Below, one piece after another: positions 44,855 through 51,229 of a stretch of 64,000 nucleotides of DNA. The stretch covers positions 37,710 to 101,709 of the IMG/VR virus record IMGVR_UViG_3300034107_000136; one strand, written 5' to 3'. Below the pieces are notes generated by a model that had not been told where the DNA came from, searched no databases, and was given only the letters and a program-made list of their open reading frames with translations. Source of the stretch: a virus. Each line of letters opens with the position of its first letter. Position 1 is the stretch's first letter. A program made the position numbers and the translations under genes.

Positions 44855-45633
44855 GTTGGATTAAAAGAGAATCAGGAAATAGCGTGAGTAATCAAAACAC
44901 CAATACCACTAATAAGGTCGCTAGTAACTCTAATAGTTGGAAGTTAGTGGCTGGTGGAGAAGCCCTAAGAAATCAAGTAAACAATCGCTGGCCCAATAGG
45001 GACAAGCGTAGCGATGGAACTAAGGGTGATTCTGCCCATGCAACTAGAATCAGTGATCATAATCCAGATAGCAAGGGCGTAGTTCATGCATTGGATATTG
45101 ATGAGGATCTGAAGGGATCTAAGAATGACAACGTATGGTTTTCAGATCAACTAATTGCATACGCCAGAACAAGAAAGCCTGGATCAGAAAGATTAAAGAA
45201 TGTAGTTTATGAAAATAGAGTAGCATCAGGAACATATCCCACTAATTATTGGACATGGAGAAACGGAAACTTTGGTCATGATATTCATATGCACATATCT
45301 TTTTCTAATAAAGGTGAAACTGATGCAATGAAGTTTGACATTCCAATCCTTATGGGTAAGGGTGGTCAATGGGATGGAGCAGTTCCATTCTTTGATATCC
45401 TTTTAAATGCATCCATTAATGGTGCAACAAGCACAGCAACTTGGAGACTTGCTTGCAGACTTTCAGAATTAGGATTCTTTGAAGGAGCAGTGCAGCCAGA
45501 AGGAAAGCAGGCATTCCCATCTAGGGCAATAAAGAACATGCAAGACTATATGGGATGGGACAGAACCACATACAATGCAAAGATTCATAAAACAATTTGG
45601 AAAGAACTAACGCTTTCACATCTAGAAGCCTGA
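44851..45633 (+). CDS. Endolysin, M15-type peptidase
   Basis: 260 residues from the ATG at 44851 (ATGA overlap, GGAG upstream). A Ser/Asn-rich N-terminus precedes the catalytic domain: HATRISDHNPDSKGVVHALDID near 63-84 and HDIHMHISF near 143-151 provide the His-Asp-His zinc ligands of M15/VanY-type D,D- or L,D-peptidases. The last 90 residues look like a cell-wall-binding or peptidoglycan-binding domain. It would cleave peptide cross-links for lysis. Confidence 0.83.
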   Translation: MSWIKRESGNSVSNQNTNTTNKVASNSNSWKLVAGGEALRNQVNNRWPNRDKRSDGTKGDSAHATRISDHNPDSKGVVHALDIDEDLKGSKNDNVWFSDQLIAYARTRKPGSERLKNVVYENRVASGTYPTNYWTWRNGNFGHDIHMHISFSNKGETDAMKFDIPILMGKGGQWDGAVPFFDILLNASINGATSTATWRLACRLSELGFFEGAVQPEGKQAFPSRAIKNMQDYMGWDRTTYNAKIHKTIWKELTLSHLEA

Positions 45634-45660
45634 TGGTGATGATACTCACAGTTACTTTGT

Positions 45661-45689
45661 TTGACTAACAAACAAATTACTGATAAAAT
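45661..45689 (+). promoter_or_regulatory. Sigma70-type promoter
   Basis: TTGACT (45661-45666), a 17-base spacer, and TAAAAT (45684-45689), also extended by an upstream TG. The small gene at 45718 follows after ribosome site AAAGGAGG. Confidence 0.75.
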
Positions 45690-45717
45690 TGAGTATCACC
45701 CAAAAGGAGGTATTTAT

Positions 45718-45870
45718 ATGAAGACAATCACAAATTTGTTTTCTAGAATGTTTAAGTCTTATAACAATGAGATGACAAGCATTCATAGAGAGTGGGACAG
45801 ACAGCGAGCAAGATCCATGTCCCCTGCTGAAACAGCAGAAATTGATGCAATCTTTTCAAGACATGCTTAA
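45718..45870 (+). CDS. Small basic protein
   Basis: 50 residues from the ATG at 45718 with a strong ribosome site AAAGGAGG. An amphipathic helix (ITNLFSRMFKSYNNEM) precedes SMSPAETAEIDAIFSRHA. It has a near-consensus promoter of its own, so it is probably expressed strongly and early. Candidate host-takeover peptide; function unknown. Confidence 0.68.
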   Translation: MKTITNLFSRMFKSYNNEMTSIHREWDRQRARSMSPAETAEIDAIFSRHA

Positions 45871-45873
45871 TGC

Positions 45874-45902
45874 TTGACAGTCCCACCCTTAAGGTATATG
45901 CT
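45874..45902 (+). promoter_or_regulatory. Sigma70-type promoter
   Basis: TTGACA (45874-45879), a 17-base spacer, and TATGCT (45897-45902), the same -10 as at 37027. It lies before the GTG gene at 45943 with ribosome site AAGGAG. An inverted repeat overlaps it. Confidence 0.72.
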
Positions 45903-45913
45903 TTAGGGGTGGG
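45882..45913 (+). terminator. Inverted repeat overlapping the promoter
   Basis: CCCACCCTTAAG (45882-45893) pairs with CTTTAGGGGTGGG (45901-45913), about 12 pairs with wobble. It could end the transcript of the gene before it or act as an operator, because one arm lies in the promoter spacer and the other at the start of transcription. Confidence 0.5.
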
Positions 45914-45942
45914 TTAGTCATTTCTAGAGTAAGGAGTTAAAA

Positions 45943-46128
45943 GTGTTAGATGCAAGAGGAATTCCAACAAGAGTGTGTCCGTGTTGTGGACACGATCTTT
46001 TCACAGTACAAGTTTCGTTCGATGAAGACTATGAGATTTGTGGATATCTTCTTAACTGTGAATGCGCCTATTGTCACACAAAACTAACCGCTCCAACCCC
46101 GCTAGACCTAATCATGGAGAGTTACTGA
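45943..46128 (+). CDS. Small zinc-ribbon protein
   Basis: 61 residues, GTG start with AAGGAG upstream. CPCC near residue 10 and CECAYC near 45 form a likely zinc ribbon. Driven by its own promoter. Not recognised beyond that. Confidence 0.7.
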   Translation: MLDARGIPTRVCPCCGHDLFTVQVSFDEDYEICGYLLNCECAYCHTKLTAPTPLDLIMESY

Positions 46129-46143
46129 TGCAAACATTAGGTG

Positions 46144-46152
46144 TGCTATAAT
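46144..46152 (+). promoter_or_regulatory. Extended -10 promoter of the HNH gene
   Basis: TGCTATAAT, six bases before the ATG at 46159. Leaderless arrangement. Confidence 0.72.
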
Positions 46153-46158
46153 GTTTGC

Positions 46159-46605
46159 ATGAGAGAGATATCATTAACACAAGGAAAAACGGCATTAGTG
46201 GATGACGAAGACTACGAATATTTGATGCAATGGAACTGGCATGTAGCATCTAATAGATACGCATCTAGAGCAATTATGCTTCCCGATGGGAAAAAAACTA
46301 AAATTTCTATGCATAGGATAATAATGTCTTGTCCAGAATTTTATGAAATAGATCATATAAATAGAAATACTTTTGATAACAGGAAATCAAATTTAAGAAT
46401 AGTTTCACGCAAACAAAATGCAGATAATAGAAAAAATCTTTTCAAAAATAATACTAGCGGTGCTAAAGGTGTGTGCTTTCATAATGGAAAGTGGCAAGCA
46501 TCATATAGAAATAATGGACTATTGACGTATATTGGAAGATTCAATACAATAGAAGAAGCCAAAGAGGCATATGAGACTACAAAGTCTCACCTAACAAAGG
46601 AGTAA
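46159..46605 (+). CDS. HNH homing endonuclease with AP2-like domain
   Basis: 148 residues from the ATG at 46159. An HNH core (SMHRIIM, EIDHINRN, NLRIVSRKQNADNR at about 50-95) is followed by a C-terminal AP2-like DNA-binding domain (TSGAKGVCFHNGKWQASY to EAKEAYE). This combination marks free-standing phage homing endonucleases, which spread by cutting genomes that lack them. The gene is leaderless with its own promoter, as expected for a mobile gene. Confidence 0.85.
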   Translation: MREISLTQGKTALVDDEDYEYLMQWNWHVASNRYASRAIMLPDGKKTKISMHRIIMSCPEFYEIDHINRNTFDNRKSNLRIVSRKQNADNRKNLFKNNTSGAKGVCFHNGKWQASYRNNGLLTYIGRFNTIEEAKEAYETTKSHLTKE

Positions 46606-46608
46606 ATC

Positions 46609-47097
46609 ATCCAAACATTCGTGCCTTTTAACGATATGAAGTTGTCTGCTTTTGCTCTTGACAATCTTCGTTTAAATAAACAACTCTTGGAAGGACGACA
46701 GATCTATAATATTCTTGTCTCAGGTAAGCGCACAGGGGCTTGGGTAAATCACCCGGCAGTCAAGATGTGGCGTCATTACGACATGGCCCTTCTAGAATAC
46801 CTGCGTGCAATCAAGGATGAGTGCGTTAGTCGCGGTATTCAGACTGAAAAAAACTGGAATGCCATCATGGAAATTGATAACCGTAATTGGAATCGCGGGA
46901 GTAATGTGGTTATGCCTCCATGGTGGAATGATGAGCGTGTACATGAATCACATCGTAATAATCTTTATATCAAAGATAGTGTTCATTATATGATCTTTGG
47001 TGATGCAAAACGTGTGACATGTTGTGATAGTTGTAATTATTTTTGGCCTACACACACTCTTTTTTACAATGCAGAACTGCTCAGCAATGCAGTATAA
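46609..47097 (+). CDS. Pyrimidine-dimer-glycosylase-like protein, possible ATC start
   Basis: 162 residues if it begins at the ATC at 46609; a GTG at 46621 gives 158. The start IQTFVPFND followed by NLRLNKQLLEGRQIYNIL and AWVNHPAVKMWRHYDMALLEYL resembles the MSMEG_6728/Pyr_excise family, whose members typically begin MQTF-P. AAAGGAG lies six bases before the ATC. Likely a DNA repair enzyme for ultraviolet damage. The last bases hold the promoter of the next gene. Start codon uncertain. Confidence 0.72.
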   Translation: MQTFVPFNDMKLSAFALDNLRLNKQLLEGRQIYNILVSGKRTGAWVNHPAVKMWRHYDMALLEYLRAIKDECVSRGIQTEKNWNAIMEIDNRNWNRGSNVVMPPWWNDERVHESHRNNLYIKDSVHYMIFGDAKRVTCCDSCNYFWPTHTLFYNAELLSNAV

Positions 47098-47098
47098 T
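47093..47098 (+). promoter_or_regulatory. -10 promoter of the glycoside hydrolase gene
   Basis: TATAAT overlapping the stop codon of the previous gene, seven bases before the ATG at 47106. Leaderless arrangement. Confidence 0.68.
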
Positions 47099-47105
47099 TA
47101 GGTAC

Positions 47106-47930
47106 ATGTTATTTGGAAACAACGTCCTTGGACCAATGCCACCAGTAGGACCAATAAGATTGTGGGATGCTGGAGTAGTGTGGGCTGACCTAGAAAAACA
47201 AAAAGGTGTTTGGGATTGGTCTAAGTTAGATCATCTTGTTAGTCTTGCAGGTACACGATCAATAACCTTAGTGCTTGGTCACCCACCAGCATGGGCAGCA
47301 AAAGGTGGTCCAGACGGAAAGGAGGCTGTCTGGATGCCAGCAGGAAGCAATAGACCCCCCATTACAGCCATTGCTTGGCGAAGGTACATCACAGAAGTTG
47401 TGAACAGATACAAAGGTAGAATTAATAATTATCAAATCTGGAATGAGCCAGTAGATAAAAGATTTTATTCGGGGGAACTTAGTGAGTTGGCAACTATAAC
47501 AAAAAGCGCATACACATTAATAAAGAAACTTGATTCAAGTGCAAAAGTTTTGTCTCCTCCCTTGCAGCCAAGAAGGCAGGCAGCATGGAACACTAAAGGA
47601 AAAATACTACTTAAAGAACTCAAGAGTGCTGGATACCCATTTGATGTGTACACAATGCACATTTATCCACAAAAAGGTGAAGGAATAGAAGGCTTTGTAA
47701 GAGATTGTAAGTTAGTTCAAAATGCAATAGCCACATGTCCAAAAAAGCCACTATGGATAACAGAGTTTAACTATAATTTAGGCGGTACAGGAAATCCATA
47801 TCCTATTGCTCAACAAAATAAACTTATAGCAGAAACAGAGAAAGCCTGTAAGATGCTTGGCATACCTAGGGCTTATTGGTATGCCTATCAATATAATAAC
47901 CCAGCATTAATAGCAATAACAAACACTTGA
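47106..47930 (+). CDS. Glycoside hydrolase, clan A (beta-xylosidase/GH39-like)
   Basis: 274 residues, a TIM-barrel enzyme. The opening FGNNVLGPMPPVGPIRLWDAGVVWADLE is typical of retaining clan A hydrolases. The acid/base Glu is in YQIWNEP (near 114) and the nucleophile Glu in LWITEFNYN (near 219). No signal peptide is visible. It may act on a host surface polysaccharide or reshape cell glycans. Exact specificity cannot be read. Confidence 0.82.
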   Translation: MLFGNNVLGPMPPVGPIRLWDAGVVWADLEKQKGVWDWSKLDHLVSLAGTRSITLVLGHPPAWAAKGGPDGKEAVWMPAGSNRPPITAIAWRRYITEVVNRYKGRINNYQIWNEPVDKRFYSGELSELATITKSAYTLIKKLDSSAKVLSPPLQPRRQAAWNTKGKILLKELKSAGYPFDVYTMHIYPQKGEGIEGFVRDCKLVQNAIATCPKKPLWITEFNYNLGGTGNPYPIAQQNKLIAETEKACKMLGIPRAYWYAYQYNNPALIAITNT

Positions 47931-47955
47931 CAATAAGATTGTCAACATGTACAAT
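47927..47955 (+). promoter_or_regulatory. Sigma70-type promoter of the tRNA cluster
   Basis: TTGACA (47927-47932), a 17-base spacer, TACAAT (47950-47955). The first tRNA starts at 47969. The -35 overlaps the glycoside hydrolase stop. Confidence 0.8.
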
Positions 47956-47968
47956 ATAAATATACAAT

Positions 47969-48042
47969 GCGAATGTTGCATAATGGCAGTGCCTCAGTTT
48001 TCCAAACTGATAGCGCGGGTTCGATTCCCGCCATTCGCTCCA
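47969..48042 (+). tRNA. tRNA-Gly (TCC)
   Basis: Acceptor GCGAATG/CATTCGC, T arm GCGGG-TTCGATT-CCCGC, anticodon stem TCAGT/ACTGA with loop TTTCCAA. CCA is encoded at 48040-48042. Confidence 0.93.
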
Positions 48043-48043
48043 C

Positions 48044-48115
48044 ACCTCTGTAGTTCAATGGATGAACAGTTGGTTTCTACCCAATATGATGCAGGTTCGA
48101 ATCCTGTCAGGGGTA
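48044..48115 (+). tRNA. tRNA-Arg (TCT)
   Basis: Acceptor ACCTCTG/CAGGGGT with one wobble; anticodon loop TTTCTAC in stem GTTGG/CCAAT; T arm GCAGG-TTCGAAT-CCTGT. It reads AGA, a codon common in this AT-rich genome. No encoded CCA. Confidence 0.9.
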
Positions 48116-48178
48116 CTTAAAATAGGGTACAATATAAATGCTTATCACCTCTGACACGATCATGTGATAGGCACTTAA

Positions 48179-48252
48179 CTACTTGTGGGAAAGTTTGGCA
48201 ATCCGTCTGTTTTGGGAACAGAAGAACGCAGGTTCAATTCCTGCCAAGTAGA
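48179..48252 (+). tRNA. tRNA-Pro (TGG)
   Basis: Perfect acceptor CTACTTG/CAAGTAG, anticodon loop TTTGGGA in stem TCTGT/ACAGA, T arm GCAGG-TTCAATT-CCTGC. The 63 bases before it hold a -10-like TACAAT and a TATCAC/GTGATA hairpin. Confidence 0.92.
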
Positions 48253-48256
48253 CGTA

Positions 48257-48329
48257 CGGGCATTAGTAGACTGGTTTAGCACGTCACCCTGATAAGGTGA
48301 AGAAGGTGGTTCAATTCCATCATGCCCGA
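48257..48329 (+). tRNA. tRNA-Ile (GAT)
   Basis: Acceptor CGGGCAT/ATGCCCG, anticodon loop CTGATAA in stem TCACC/GGTGA, T arm GGTGG-TTCAATT-CCATC. No encoded CCA. Confidence 0.92.
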
Positions 48330-48341
48330 CGTTAGCACGCA

Positions 48342-48387
48342 AGAGTACGCCAATAGTTACCTAATCAGATAAGTATTAGCGTACTCT
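48342..48387 (+). other. Hairpin between tRNA-Ile and tRNA-Ala
   Basis: AGAGTACGC (48342-48350) pairs perfectly with GCGTACTCT (48379-48387); inner AATA/TATT pairing extends it. It may be a processing signal or stable spacer in the tRNA precursor. No T-run follows, so it is not a clear terminator. Confidence 0.65.
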
Positions 48388-48390
48388 CAA

Positions 48391-48463
48391 GGGGATATAA
48401 CTCAGTTGGTAGAGTGTCTGCTTTGCAAGCAGAAAGTCGCAGGTTCGAATCCTGTTATCTCCA
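48391..48463 (+). tRNA. tRNA-Ala (TGC)
   Basis: Acceptor GGGGATA/TATCTCC, D arm ACTC/GAGT, anticodon loop TTTGCAA in stem TCTGC/GCAGA, T arm GCAGG-TTCGAAT-CCTGT. Confidence 0.95.
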
Positions 48464-48465
48464 CG

Positions 48466-48540
48466 GTGACAGTAGTGTATGGGATGGCACAGCAAACTGT
48501 GGCTTTGCTAGACAGGGTTCGACTCCCTGCTGTCACACCA
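48466..48540 (+). tRNA. tRNA-His (GTG)
   Basis: Acceptor GTGACAG/CTGTCAC, anticodon loop CTGTGGC in stem GCAAA/TTTGC, T arm CAGGG-TTCGACT-CCCTG, CCA encoded at 48538-48540. A G precedes position 1, as needed for histidine tRNA, but the discriminator base is A rather than the usual C. Confidence 0.92.
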
Positions 48541-48541
48541 C

Positions 48542-48616
48542 ACCTCCGTAACTCAGTTTGGATAGAGTATCACGCTACGAACGTGAAAGCCATAGGTTCA
48601 AATCCTATCGGGGGTA
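48542..48616 (+). tRNA. tRNA-Arg (ACG)
   Basis: Acceptor ACCTCCG/CGGGGGT, anticodon loop CTACGAA in stem TCACG/CGTGA, T arm ATAGG-TTCAAAT-CCTAT. A34 would need deamination to inosine by host TadA to read CGN codons. Confidence 0.93.
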
Positions 48617-48621
48617 CGTTG

Positions 48622-48704
48622 GGAAGATTGGCAGAGTGGTTATTGCAGCGGATTGCTAATCCGTGAGTCGTAAGGCTCCATAGGTTCGAATCCTATATCT
48701 TCCG
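48622..48704 (+). tRNA. tRNA-Ser (GCT)
   Basis: Acceptor GGAAGAT/ATCTTCC, anticodon loop TTGCTAA in stem GCGGA/TCCGT, long variable arm GAGTCGTAAGGCTC, T arm ATAGG-TTCGAAT-CCTAT. Discriminator G, right for serine. Confidence 0.94.
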
Positions 48705-48735
48705 CGCAAAGAATGGTTGGATATGAACACCAATA

Positions 48736-48744
48736 TGGTATAAT
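48736..48744 (+). promoter_or_regulatory. Extended -10 promoter of an HNH gene
   Basis: TGGTATAAT, six bases before the ATG at 48751; a weak TTGGAT lies 16 bases upstream of the -10. Leaderless arrangement. Confidence 0.7.
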
Positions 48745-48750
48745 ATCCAT

Positions 48751-49179
48751 ATGAGAATTTGCAGTCAATGTAAAGAGAGTTTAGATGAGTCTAACTTCTA
48801 TGAAAGAAAGCGTGGTGGCAAGCAAGCCATCTGTATTTCTTGTAGAAAGATTTTAAATGAAATAAATTATCAAAACAATAAGAACAAAGTAATGGATAAT
48901 AAAAATCAGCGGATTGAAAGAAATAGAAAATTCATTGTTAGCATTTTAAGAATGGGCTGCGTTGACTGCAATAGTAAGGATATTCGAGTATTAGAGTTTG
49001 ATCATCTAAGAAATAAAACACTCGGTATAGCACAAATGAGATCTCATTCATTAGAAAGACTTAAAGAAGAAATAGATAAGTGTGAAGTTGTCTGTGCTAA
49101 TTGTCATAATATTAGAACTTCAGAAAGAAGAGATGACTGGAGACATAGGATATACTTAAAGGAAATGGGAACTATCTAA
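48751..49179 (+). CDS. HNH endonuclease with zinc fingers
   Basis: 142 residues. CSQC/CISC in the first 30 residues form one zinc site. CVDC near 69-72 and CANCHNIRTSERR near 118-130 frame the HNH core with FDHLRNKTLG between. This is a free-standing HNH endonuclease inserted in the tRNA cluster. Leaderless, with its own promoter; the stop overlaps the next gene by one base. Confidence 0.83.
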   Translation: MRICSQCKESLDESNFYERKRGGKQAICISCRKILNEINYQNNKNKVMDNKNQRIERNRKFIVSILRMGCVDCNSKDIRVLEFDHLRNKTLGIAQMRSHSLERLKEEIDKCEVVCANCHNIRTSERRDDWRHRIYLKEMGTI

Positions 49180-49616
49180 TGAGTACTGTGCTAGTTCTTA
49201 ATGCTGGTTTCGAACCACTTCACAGAGTAAGTATTCAACACGCTATTCGTATGCTCGTTAGAGAAGTTGCAGTAGTTGAAGAATCAATAGATGATAAAAC
49301 AATAGGACACTTTCCATTCCCTTTGGTTTTAAGGTTAGTTAGATATGTTAAGTTAAATTGGAGATCATCAACTCCTAAGTGGTCGAAAAGAAGATTGCTT
49401 GAAAGAGATCACTACTGCTGTGTGTACTGTGGAAAGCAGGCCACAACAGTCGATCATGTTATTCCTCGTGTCAATGGTGGAGAAACAACTTGGCTCAACA
49501 CTGTGTCAGCATGTTTACGTTGTAATGGTAAAAAGGGTTCAAGTAGTATTGAAAAAAGCGGAATGAAATTAGCAAGACAACCGTTTAAACCAACATGGAA
49601 AGACATAACGCACTAA
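49179..49616 (+). CDS. HNH endonuclease (YxCG...VDH type)
   Basis: 145 residues, TAATG overlap. The C-terminal half has CVYCGKQATTVDHVIPRVNGG and WLNTVSACLRCNGKKG, the classical HNH signature with two CxxC pairs. The N-terminal half (LVLNAGFEPLHRVSIQHAIRML) is common in actinobacterial and actinophage HNH proteins. Its stop codon is directly followed by the first base of tRNA-Tyr. Confidence 0.88.
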   Translation: MSTVLVLNAGFEPLHRVSIQHAIRMLVREVAVVEESIDDKTIGHFPFPLVLRLVRYVKLNWRSSTPKWSKRRLLERDHYCCVYCGKQATTVDHVIPRVNGGETTWLNTVSACLRCNGKKGSSSIEKSGMKLARQPFKPTWKDITH

Positions 49617-49697
49617 GCCTGATATGCTCCAAGGTGGGGCAGGAGACTGTAAATCTCTCGCGGTATCGCATGGTAGGTTCGATCCCTACATCAGGCA
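49617..49697 (+). tRNA. tRNA-Tyr (GTA)
   Basis: Acceptor GCCTGAT/ATCAGGC, anticodon loop CTGTAAA, long variable arm, T arm GTAGG-TTCGATC-CCTAC. It begins on the base right after the HNH stop codon, so RNA processing and coding share a boundary. Confidence 0.92.
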
Positions 49698-49724
49698 CAC
49701 TAATAAAAACTACGAAGGGATGCT

Positions 49725-49985
49725 ATGATGAAGAATACTATGGTTGATAATAGTAAGGTCAAAGATACTATTGTTGATGAGGTCAGTCCATCAAAAGTTC
49801 TTAATGCAAATGATCGTTGTGATTATTGTGGAAGTCAGGCATATTTTTGGGTAAACGGAATCAATGGAGATCTGTTGTTCTGCCGTCATGACTTTCTTAA
49901 ATGGGAAGATAAGTTGCGAGCATATGCTTTTGAGATTCTAGATGAAAGTCACAAGTTGGGCATTAAAGTAGAGTCATCTGCTTGA
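49725..49985 (+). CDS. Small zinc protein (DUF7455-like)
   Basis: 86 residues. After an acidic N-terminus, DRCDYCGSQAYFWVNG and LLFCRHDFLKWEDKL give a C-x2-C ... C-x1-H zinc site, the pattern of small actinobacterial proteins of the DUF7455 type. Ribosome site GAAGGGA. Function unknown. Confidence 0.75.
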   Translation: MMKNTMVDNSKVKDTIVDEVSPSKVLNANDRCDYCGSQAYFWVNGINGDLLFCRHDFLKWEDKLRAYAFEILDESHKLGIKVESSA

Positions 49986-50010
49986 CCTATAACTAAACAG
50001 TGTGTATAAT
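49982..50010 (+). promoter_or_regulatory. Sigma70-type promoter of the second tRNA group
   Basis: TTGACC (49982-49987), a 17-base spacer, TATAAT (50005-50010), six bases before tRNA-Trp. The -35 overlaps the stop codon of the previous gene. Confidence 0.82.
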
Positions 50011-50016
50011 ATAAAT

Positions 50017-50087
50017 GCGGTCTTGGTGTAGAGGTAACACAATTGTCTCCAAAGCAATTATCAAGAGTTCGATTCTCTTAGACCGTG
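50017..50087 (+). tRNA. tRNA-Trp (CCA)
   Basis: Acceptor GCGGTCT/AGACCGT, anticodon loop CTCCAAA in stem ATTGT/GCAAT, T arm AAGAG-TTCGATT-CTCTT. Confidence 0.92.
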
Positions 50088-50215
50088 CGATCATGCTTTT
50101 TCGAAGGCATTCATGAAATAGGTTCATGACTGGAATGACAGATAACAGGACTTACCTCCCGATAGTGTTGCAAAGTAGAGTCTAGAATCAAAATGCTAAA
50201 TTCGGTCTGTCACAT
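50088..50215 (+). ncRNA. Unexplained transcribed spacer between two tRNAs
   Basis: 128 bases with no good reading frame and no complete tRNA. TGACAGA near 50137 can pair with TCTGTCA near 50205, closing a large loop. GTGTTGC near 50166 can also pair with GCAACAC after tRNA-Thr (50290). It may be a structured spacer or a decayed tRNA or intron remnant. Nothing more can be supported. Confidence 0.35.
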
Positions 50216-50288
50216 TCCTCAGTAACTCAGCGGTCAGAGTTCTTCACTTGTAATGAAGGGGTCGGGGGTTCGACTCCCTCCTGAGGAT
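50216..50288 (+). tRNA. tRNA-Thr (TGT)
   Basis: Perfect acceptor TCCTCAG/CTGAGGA, anticodon loop CTTGTAA in stem CTTCA/TGAAG, T arm GGGGG-TTCGACT-CCCTC (one wobble). Confidence 0.94.
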
Positions 50289-50371
50289 CGCAACACCTAT
50301 AGACGGGGATATCCCCCGTTAAATCTCCGCTGGCATATCGGGGAGTTAAGAGTACTCAATATATGCCACTT

Positions 50372-50447
50372 GGCCCGTTGGAGTAGTGGTTATCTCACCT
50401 GACTTTCAATCAGGAGAAGGTCGGATCGTAACCGACACGGGCTACCA
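50372..50447 (+). tRNA. tRNA-Glu (TTC)
   Basis: Acceptor GGCCCGT/ACGGGCT, anticodon loop CTTTCAA in stem CCTGA/TCAGG, CCA encoded at 50445-50447. The T loop is ATCGTAA instead of TTCGAAN, an exchange of the 54-58 pair. The spacer before it contains the inverted repeat TGGCATAT/ATATGCCA. Confidence 0.88.
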
Positions 50448-50448
50448 A

Positions 50449-50520
50449 GGATGATTAACTCAACGGTAGAGTGATTGCTTTACATGCAATTGGTTGGGGG
50501 TTCGAATCCCTCATCATCCA
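50449..50520 (+). tRNA. tRNA-Val (TAC)
   Basis: Acceptor GGATGAT/ATCATCC, anticodon loop TTTACAT in stem ATTGC/GCAAT, T arm GGGGG-TTCGAAT-CCCTC. Confidence 0.94.
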
Positions 50521-50541
50521 CTCCAACTATCAAAGGAAATC

Positions 50542-51060
50542 ATGAACGTTGTTGATGAATTCAAGGGCATGATGCTTGAAGATATTAAGTATCAGATAGA
50601 TCTTAAGAGAGCAGATTTCACATCAGTCTTTCTTAACCTTACTCATGACTTTAATAAAGCGGTAGGTGTTCGTAATCACAATGCTTTTGCTGGTAAGGAT
50701 ATTTGGTTTGTTGGACGCAAGCAGTGGGATAAGCGTGGTTCAGTTGGAACATATCACTATGAGGATATTCACTATGCCAGTAACTGGGACAATTTTATTT
50801 TGCATAAGCCAGATGGACCACTCATCTGTGTGGACAATGTGGGCGACATACGTCAGGTTTCTCTAGGTTCATTTGACATTCCTTATAATTCTATCTTTGT
50901 TTACGGGGAGGAGGGATCGGGAATACCTCAGGAAATCCTAGATCAGGCAGATTATATCCTTAATGTACCAATGTGGGGTAGTGTTAGGTCATTGAATGTA
51001 AGCGTAACAAGTGGTATTATTATGTACGAGTATAGAAGACAGCATTCCCCGCTGGTGTAA
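50542..51060 (+). CDS. SpoU/TrmH-family RNA 2'-O-methyltransferase
   Basis: 172 residues from the ATG at 50542, with ribosome site AAAGGAAA. The SPOUT knot is clear: VYGEEGSGIPQEIL near 118-131 and VPMWGSVRSLNVSVTSGIIMYEY near 142-164, the motifs 2 and 3 of SpoU enzymes. The family methylates ribose in tRNA or rRNA with SAM. It sits inside the tRNA cluster and its last 15 bases are also the 5' end of tRNA-Gln, so phage tRNAs are the obvious candidate substrate. Confidence 0.88.
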   Translation: MNVVDEFKGMMLEDIKYQIDLKRADFTSVFLNLTHDFNKAVGVRNHNAFAGKDIWFVGRKQWDKRGSVGTYHYEDIHYASNWDNFILHKPDGPLICVDNVGDIRQVSLGSFDIPYNSIFVYGEEGSGIPQEILDQADYILNVPMWGSVRSLNVSVTSGIIMYEYRRQHSPLV

Positions 51061-51117
51061 TCGGCAACACGGCTGATTCTGGATCAGCAATACGAGGATC
51101 GTAACCTTGGCGGGGAG
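51046..51117 (+). tRNA. tRNA-Gln (CTG)
   Basis: Acceptor TCCCCGC/GCGGGGA, anticodon loop TTCTGGA in stem GCTGA/TCAGC, T arm CGAGG-ATCGTAA-CCTTG with the same unusual T loop as tRNA-Glu. Its first 15 bases overlap the end of the SpoU gene. Confidence 0.88.
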
Positions 51118-51138
51118 CGCAATAGAAAAAATAAATAT

Positions 51139-51209
51139 TTCCCGTTCGTCTAATGGCAAGACGATTGGCCTTGGACCAATTAATCGAAGTTCGAATCTTT
51201 GACGGGAAG
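51139..51209 (+). tRNA. tRNA-Gln (TTG)
   Basis: Acceptor TTCCCGT/ACGGGAA, anticodon stem ATTGG/CCAAT with loop CCTTGGA, T arm CGAAG-TTCGAAT-CTTTG. Position 33 is C, not the near-universal U, which is unusual for a working tRNA. Confidence 0.84.
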
Positions 51210-51217
51210 CAAAGCGG

Positions 51218-51223
51218 TATAAT
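51218..51223 (+). promoter_or_regulatory. -10 promoter of the sulfotransferase gene
   Basis: TATAAT nine bases after tRNA-Gln and six bases before the ATG at 51230. Leaderless arrangement. Confidence 0.7.
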
Positions 51224-51229
51224 TAACTA

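Noticed and set aside
50088-50215. An extra tRNA in the spacer after tRNA-Trp
   Set aside because: No acceptor stem and T arm could be paired in a normal tRNA layout.
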